This document shows positions 59,201 to 64,000 of a stretch of DNA of 64,000 nt, one piece after another. Below the pieces are notes generated by a model, which was not told where the DNA came from, searched no databases, and was given only the letters and a program-made list of their open reading frames with translations. The stretch covers positions 124,001 through 188,000 of the forward strand of contig NZ_JAJUWT010000009.1 in the NCBI RefSeq assembly GCF_021390395.1, written 5' to 3'. The stretch's first letter is position 1. Every line of letters begins with the position of its first letter. A program made the translations under genes and the position numbers. The DNA comes from Saccharothrix sp. S26 (GTDB lineage: Bacteria; Actinomycetota; Actinomycetes; Mycobacteriales; Pseudonocardiaceae).

Positions 59201-62200
59201 CTATGAACCTTCCGGGCAGCCGATGAGGCACTTCGAGTTCGACACCGAGAAGCCCGCGTCGACGCCGCCCTTGCTGGGCACGCCCACGGACACGCCCGCT
59301 TCGTAGGCGTACTCCTGCCAGTCGGGCAGGGTGTGCGACGTGCCGCCGGCGGGCATGACCCACCAGCGCTGCGCGGTGGCCGTCCACCCGATCGACGGGC
59401 CGACCGCGAAGCCGTTGATGTCCTCCTTGGTGGGGTTGGCCTTGTTCAGCCAGCCGCCGCGCACGCCCAGCCCGACACCCGGCGTGGACACGCCCGCGCC
59501 GGTGCCGCCCGACACCTGGCCGTGGCTGGTGACGGTGAGGCTGACGCCGACCGAGTCGCCGAACGGCAGCGGGCCCCACTTCTTGGCCGCCGAGAGGTCG
59601 ATCGTGATGTAGTCGGGCGCGGTGTCACCGCCGACCAGGCTGAGCGGCGCGCTGCCCAGCACGCCCCGCCAGGCGCAGTTGAACGCGCCGTCGCACGGCA
59701 GGGACTGGAACACCGGCATCTCCGCGATCACCCGTGCGCTCCCCACGATGCCCTCACCGGGCGCGCGTGCCGCCGCGGTGGCCGCCTTGACCAGGTCCCG
59801 GGCCACCCGAGCCACGCCGGACGGGTCACCGCGGAAGACGCCGACGACGGCGGCCGGCACGTGCGCGACGGCCGACACCAGCGGTTTCACCACCGACATC
59901 ACCGGCTTGAGCGCGGCGGCGACGATCTTCACCGGGACCGTCTTCGCGACCCGCTCGATGACCTCGCGGGCGATGCGGCTGACCTTCTCCCGCGCGGCCT
60001 TGCGCGCCTTCTCCAGGCGCCGCCGGGTCTGCTCGACCAGTTCCCGCGCGCGTTCGGCCTTCTCCTTCGCGTCGCGGATCATCCGCCTGCCGCGTTCCTC
60101 GGCTTTCCTGATCAGCCCGCCGACACCGCGGCGCACCTTGTCGATCCCGCCCTTGAACCGCGTCCACTGGCGACCGGCCCACGAACGGGCGCTGCGCCAC
60201 TTCTTGGAGACCCACCGCTTGGCGCTGTCGAACTTGCGCTTGCCCCACGCCTTGGCCTTGTTGAAGAGCTGCTTGCCCTTGTTCACCAGGCCGGTGACGT
60301 GCTTGACCGCGCTCTTGAACATGCGCTTGCCGAAGTCCTCCAGCCGCCGCAGGCCCGACGAGCCGAAGTTTCCGATGCCGCGGACGGCGTCGCTCGCCCG
60401 CTCCACGGTGGAGCCGACGAACTCGCCCACCTTCTTGCAGATGCCGCAGGAGAACTTGGGCCAGTGGCCGTCGGGGTCCTCGTTGCCCAACGGGTCGGCC
60501 GCGCCGTAGGTGTACCGGTTGGCCAGCACCGAGTCGCCCTGGTCGTAGTCGAGGGCGTCGCGGGACAGGAAGGTGCCGGTCTCGGGCGAGTACCACCGCG
60601 CGCCCATGTCGACGTCCCCGGTGTCGGGGTCGGTCCAGTCGCCCTGGAAGCCCAGGTTGCCGGTGTCGCCGGTGGCGGCCAGCACCTTGCCGAACGGGTC
60701 GTAGGTGGTGGTGTCGGTCAGCCGCGGCAGCGCCAGGTCGGCCGCCAGGAACGCGCCGACCACGTCCCCGTGCTCGTCGCCGAGCGCGATCCGGTCGCCG
60801 ACGGCCAGCAGGTCGTCGGACGGGCCGCGGGCGTACTTCTCCACGCCGTCGGACACGGGCTCGTCGGACAGCCCGGCATAGGTGAACCGGCCGGTCCCCC
60901 GTTGCACGAGCCGGTCCAGCGCGTCGTAGGCGTAGGTGCGGCTGCCCGCGCGGACGAGCTGGTCGAACGCGTCGAACTCGTAGGTGACGTCACCGCGCGA
61001 GGCCAGCGTGCCGCGCGGGGTGTAGGTGTGGGCGCGGTCGCCGTCGTGGACCAGCCGGTTGCGCTCGTCGTAGGTGGCGGTCTTGCCGCCGGCCCGGACC
61101 CGGTTGCCGGCGGCGTCCCAGGCGTAGTCGACGGTGCCGGTCGGGCTGGTCCACGCCGTGAGGCGGCCCGCGAGGTCGTAGCGGTAGGTCTGCTCGCCCG
61201 CGGCCGTGGTCTTGCCGGTCAGCCGGTCGTTGTCGTCGTAGCGGTAGGTGACGGCCGAGACGGTCTGGTTCCCGGCGTTGCGCAGCACGTCGGAGGCGAC
61301 GCGGCCCAGCTCGTCGAACCCGTAGGTCCGCACCCGGCCGCTCCCGTAGTCCACCGCGGACAGTCGGCCCGCGGTGTCGTAGGCGTAGCGCTGGGTGGTG
61401 CCGGTCAGGCCGTCGGTGACGGTGGACAGCCTGCCCCGGCTGTAGCCGAACGTGGACGTGCCCGCCGCGTCGGTGCGGCTGGTCGGGCGGCCGTCGGCGT
61501 CGTAGGCGAAGTCGGCGTCGCCGGACGGGCCGCGCGCGGCGAGCAGGTTGCCGCGGTCGTCGTAGGTGAACGTGTTGTCGCCGTCCGGGCCGCCCGCCAG
61601 GACGGGCCGGTCCAGCGCGTCGTAGGCGCGGGTGCGGGTCGGGGTCGGCACGGACGCGCCGGTGCCGGAGCGGGTGGTCGGGCGGCCCGCCGCGTCGTAG
61701 CCGACCTCGGTGGCCACGCCGCCGGGCGCGGCCATCCGCACGAGGTTGCCGCCCAGGTCGTAGGTGGCGGTCCAGCTCCGGTCGGCCGGGGCGGGGTGCG
61801 CGGTGGTCGACGGCTCGATCAGCGACTCGACCAGGCCCAGCGCGTTGAAGGTGAAGACGGTGGAGTTGCCCCGGCCGTCGGTGTAGCGGGTGCGGCGGCC
61901 GGCGGCGTCGTAGCCGAACGAGGTGGTGATGGACCCCGTGGCCGACACCGGCTCGACCTGGCGCACCAGGCGGTCGTCCGCGTCGTACTCGAACGTCGCC
62001 GTCACACCCAGGGCGTCGGTGGAGGACGTCCGGTTGCCCTCCAGGTCGTAGGTGTGCCGCTGGGCGCGGATCGTGGCGCCGTCGGGGCGCAGGTCGGCCT
62101 GCGCGACCAGCCGACCGGCGGTGTCGTAGGTGCTCTGCGACGTGCGGCCGGTCGCGTCGGACTGCCGCACGAGCCGGCCGCTCGCGTCGTAGCCTTGGTG

Positions 62201-64000
62201 GGTCACCACACCGGCCGGGTCGGTCGTGCGGGTCACGCGGCCCACCGAGTCGTACGCGGTCAACGTCACCGCGCCGGTGGGGCTCTGCTCGCGCACCACG
62301 TTGCCGGCGTCGTCGTAGGTGAACCGGGACACCAGGTTGTCGGCCACGGGACGGCGTTCGACCTGCGTGCTCGTCACGCGCCGGTCCAGGTCGTCGTAGG
62401 TGGCGCGGGTCTGGCCGCCCAGCGGGTCGGTGCCGGTCAGCTCCTGCCCGGTGCGGGTGTAGGTGTGCCGCCACACCGCGCGGTCGTCGTCGCTCGTCAT
62501 CGGCCGGTCGACCGCGACGAGCCGGTTGAGCTGGTCGTAGGTGTGGCGCACGGAGTGGCCACGCGGGTCGGTGACCTCCACGACGTTGCCGAGCGCGTCG
62601 TAACGGGTGCGGGTCGTGGGCGTGGCGGTGTCGGTGGCGCCGGGCGCGCGGTAGCCGGGTTCGGAGGCGGTGACCTGGCGGCCGAGCCGGTCGTGGGCGA
62701 ACCGCCGCACCTGGCCCACCTCGTCGGCGGACGCGACCTGCTGCCCGAACGCGTCGTAGCCGGTCCGGGTGGTCGGTCGGACGACCCCGGGCGTGCCGCC
62801 GGAGCTCTCGGCGCGCACCGGTGGCGAGGTCTGCACGACCTCGCGGCCCAGCTCGTCGTAGGTGGTGTTCGTGGTGAACGCCGCCGGGTCGGCGCCGGGC
62901 GCGTTGCCGCGGGGCGAGGTCTCGGCGACCTGGTGGCCGCGCTGGTCGTACCCGGCGGTGGTGATCATGGTGGTGCCGCCGGCCGTGACGGTCTCGCGGA
63001 CGGCGTTGCCGGCGTCGTCGTAGGCGTAGTCGACGACCTCGGGTGCGGTGGACATCGGCCACGGCACGTTGGACGCCTTGCCCGACCGGCTGACCCGCGT
63101 CACGTTGCCGCCCGCGTCGTAGGCGGTGACCGTGGTCAGCGCCAGGCCGTCCGGGTCCTGCACCACTGCGGTGCGGTTGCCGGAACGGTCGTAGGCGGCG
63201 GTCGTGGTGGACGTGCCGTCGCCGGACACCGTCCGCGTCACGTTGCCCGCGGCGTCGTAGGTGTTCTCCTTGAGCACGTAGTCGCGCGTGCTGCCGTCGG
63301 GGTTGTGGAAGTTCTTCAGCACCACCTTGTGCGGCCGGTCGTCGCCGAAGTAGGTGAACTCCACGCGACGGCCCATCGCGTCGGTCTCGCTCGCCTTGCG
63401 GCCGGCGAAGTCGTAGGAGTAAGACCGCAGCACCAGGTAGTCGCCCGTCAGCCCGCCCTCGGCGTCGCCGCGGTAGTCGCGCAACCGGACCTCGGCGATC
63501 GCGTTGCGGGCGGTGTAGGCGAAGTCGTAGCGGTTGCCGCCCGCGTCGGTGGAGGACACGACGTTGCCGAAGCGGTCGTAGTCCCGGGTGGTCTCGCCGC
63601 CCTCGGCGTCGGTGACCCGGACCGGTCGCCCGGCCTCGTCGTAGGCGGTGAGGGTGGTGCGGGCCGGCCCGCCGCCGAGCACGTCGGTCTCCTCGACCTT
63701 GGTCCGGTTGCCGTCGGCGTCGTAGGTGACGGTGACCTGCCGCTGGTGCTTCGTGCCGTCCACGACGTTCGTCGTCACGGGCTCGGTCACGCGGGTCTGC
63801 CGCGACAGGGCGTCGTAGCCGTAGGTGGTGGTGACGCCGGCCGGGAACGTGTCGGAGACCTCCGTCTCGGTGGTCAGCCGGCCCAGCACGTCGTAGGAGT
63901 AGTTGGTGACCAGCCCGGACGGCGTGGTCAGGCGGGCCAGGTCGCCGTTGGCGTAGTAGGCGTACCGCGTGGTCTTGCCGCGCGCGTCCGTCGTCGTCAG
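59201..64000 (-). CDS. RHS/YD-repeat polymorphic-toxin-like protein (partial, N-terminus outside window)
   Basis: At least 1600 residues are present and the frame is open through the right edge (LTTTDARGKTTRYAYYANGD at the edge). Dozens of YD repeats (YDAAGNVTRT-like) lead to the RHS core GARWYSPETGTFLSRDALDY, with DPLGNEDPDGHWPKF ending near 60,465. The C-terminal about 420 residues are different: a Cys pair CGICKKVG, about 150 residues very rich in Lys/Arg helices (KAWGKRKFDSAKRWVSKKWR), then a Val/Ala region and a Gly-rich beta end (GGTGAGVSTPGVGLGVRGGW) closing with CLIGCPEGS. The tail is the expected toxin or effector position but no known toxin family is recognised. Confidence 0.93.
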   Translation of the reverse strand: MTTTDARGKTTRYAYYANGDLARLTTPSGLVTNYSYDVLGRLTTETEVSDTFPAGVTTTYGYDALSRQTRVTEPVTTNVVDGTKHQRQVTVTYDADGNRTKVEETDVLGGGPARTTLTAYDEAGRPVRVTDAEGGETTRDYDRFGNVVSSTDAGGNRYDFAYTARNAIAEVRLRDYRGDAEGGLTGDYLVLRSYSYDFAGRKASETDAMGRRVEFTYFGDDRPHKVVLKNFHNPDGSTRDYVLKENTYDAAGNVTRTVSGDGTSTTTAAYDRSGNRTAVVQDPDGLALTTVTAYDAGGNVTRVSRSGKASNVPWPMSTAPEVVDYAYDDAGNAVRETVTAGGTTMITTAGYDQRGHQVAETSPRGNAPGADPAAFTTNTTYDELGREVVQTSPPVRAESSGGTPGVVRPTTRTGYDAFGQQVASADEVGQVRRFAHDRLGRQVTASEPGYRAPGATDTATPTTRTRYDALGNVVEVTDPRGHSVRHTYDQLNRLVAVDRPMTSDDDRAVWRHTYTRTGQELTGTDPLGGQTRATYDDLDRRVTSTQVERRPVADNLVSRFTYDDAGNVVREQSPTGAVTLTAYDSVGRVTRTTDPAGVVTHQGYDASGRLVRQSDATGRTSQSTYDTAGRLVAQADLRPDGATIRAQRHTYDLEGNRTSSTDALGVTATFEYDADDRLVRQVEPVSATGSITTSFGYDAAGRRTRYTDGRGNSTVFTFNALGLVESLIEPSTTAHPAPADRSWTATYDLGGNLVRMAAPGGVATEVGYDAAGRPTTRSGTGASVPTPTRTRAYDALDRPVLAGGPDGDNTFTYDDRGNLLAARGPSGDADFAYDADGRPTSRTDAAGTSTFGYSRGRLSTVTDGLTGTTQRYAYDTAGRLSAVDYGSGRVRTYGFDELGRVASDVLRNAGNQTVSAVTYRYDDNDRLTGKTTAAGEQTYRYDLAGRLTAWTSPTGTVDYAWDAAGNRVRAGGKTATYDERNRLVHDGDRAHTYTPRGTLASRGDVTYEFDAFDQLVRAGSRTYAYDALDRLVQRGTGRFTYAGLSDEPVSDGVEKYARGPSDDLLAVGDRIALGDEHGDVVGAFLAADLALPRLTDTTTYDPFGKVLAATGDTGNLGFQGDWTDPDTGDVDMGARWYSPETGTFLSRDALDYDQGDSVLANRYTYGAADPLGNEDPDGHWPKFSCGICKKVGEFVGSTVERASDAVRGIGNFGSSGLRRLEDFGKRMFKSAVKHVTGLVNKGKQLFNKAKAWGKRKFDSAKRWVSKKWRSARSWAGRQWTRFKGGIDKVRRGVGGLIRKAEERGRRMIRDAKEKAERARELVEQTRRRLEKARKAAREKVSRIAREVIERVAKTVPVKIVAAALKPVMSVVKPLVSAVAHVPAAVVGVFRGDPSGVARVARDLVKAATAAARAPGEGIVGSARVIAEMPVFQSLPCDGAFNCAWRGVLGSAPLSLVGGDTAPDYITIDLSAAKKWGPLPFGDSVGVSLTVTSHGQVSGGTGAGVSTPGVGLGVRGGWLNKANPTKEDINGFAVGPSIGWTATAQRWWVMPAGGTSHTLPDWQEYAYEAGVSVGVPSKGGVDAGFSVSNSKCLIGCPEGS

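Overview
The window is high-GC actinobacterial DNA. The evidence is heavy G/C use at third codon positions, many GTG starts, 4-nt ATGA/GTGA gene overlaps, two SARP regulators, F420-type enzymes (LLM class, PPOX class), an AfsA homologue, a SigC-like ECF pair, MEDS/STAS/HATPase partner-switching proteins and a narGHJI operon. This mix fits a large-genome, secondary-metabolite-producing actinomycete; a Pseudonocardiales genus such as Saccharothrix, Lentzea or Actinosynnema is my guess and is not proven by the sequence. I saw no rRNA, tRNA, IS element, integrase or CRISPR array.

Layout. 1-6.4 kb (minus strand): a tightly coupled operon in the order AfsA-like, HAD hydrolase, atypical KAS III, flavin monooxygenase, FabH-like KAS III, ACP, FabF-like ketosynthase (cut by the window edge). 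It looks like a biosynthetic line for a small diffusible molecule of gamma-butyrolactone/butenolide type, or a metabolite built on an AfsA condensation, with its own fatty-acid-synthase parts. 6.5-15.8 kb: a mycofactocin-type SDR, a PPOX protein, a 44-bp tandem repeat, a divergent ArsR/MFS pair, a SARP with an LLM flavoenzyme, and a 1094-aa AfsR-like SARP-NB-ARC-TPR regulator. This may be the regulatory and export flank of the first operon.

15.8-23 kb is a decaying accessory region: a 1.27-kb gene-free stretch with an A/T-richer part, an exported ACMSD-like amidohydrolase, an MFS transporter, and at least three broken genes (a lipoprotein/monooxygenase-like gene, a methyltransferase, and a second copy of the anti-sigma gene) beside an intact SigC-type sigma/anti-sigma pair. 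23-30 kb holds an HdeD-lipase fusion and a cluster of partner-switching sensors (two MEDS proteins, PAS-GAF, STAS, HATPase). 30-39 kb: a CGNR regulator divergent from a DUF1348 protein, then narK and narGHJI for respiratory nitrate reduction.

39-64 kb: a frameshifted X2-domain gene; a GT2 glycosyltransferase with two ABC exporters behind a 49-aa hydrophobic peptide; arylamine N-acetyltransferase; two divergent citrate synthases, one fused to a DNA-binding domain; assorted regulators with their partner enzymes (XRE-cupin/methyltransferase, MerR/imine-reductase-like); secreted proteins; a VWA-protein fragment; and a giant RHS/YD-repeat protein running off the right edge, followed by a 758-aa secreted repeat protein. 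Several perfect hairpins without U-tracts mark transcription ends, and several dyads sit in divergent promoter regions.
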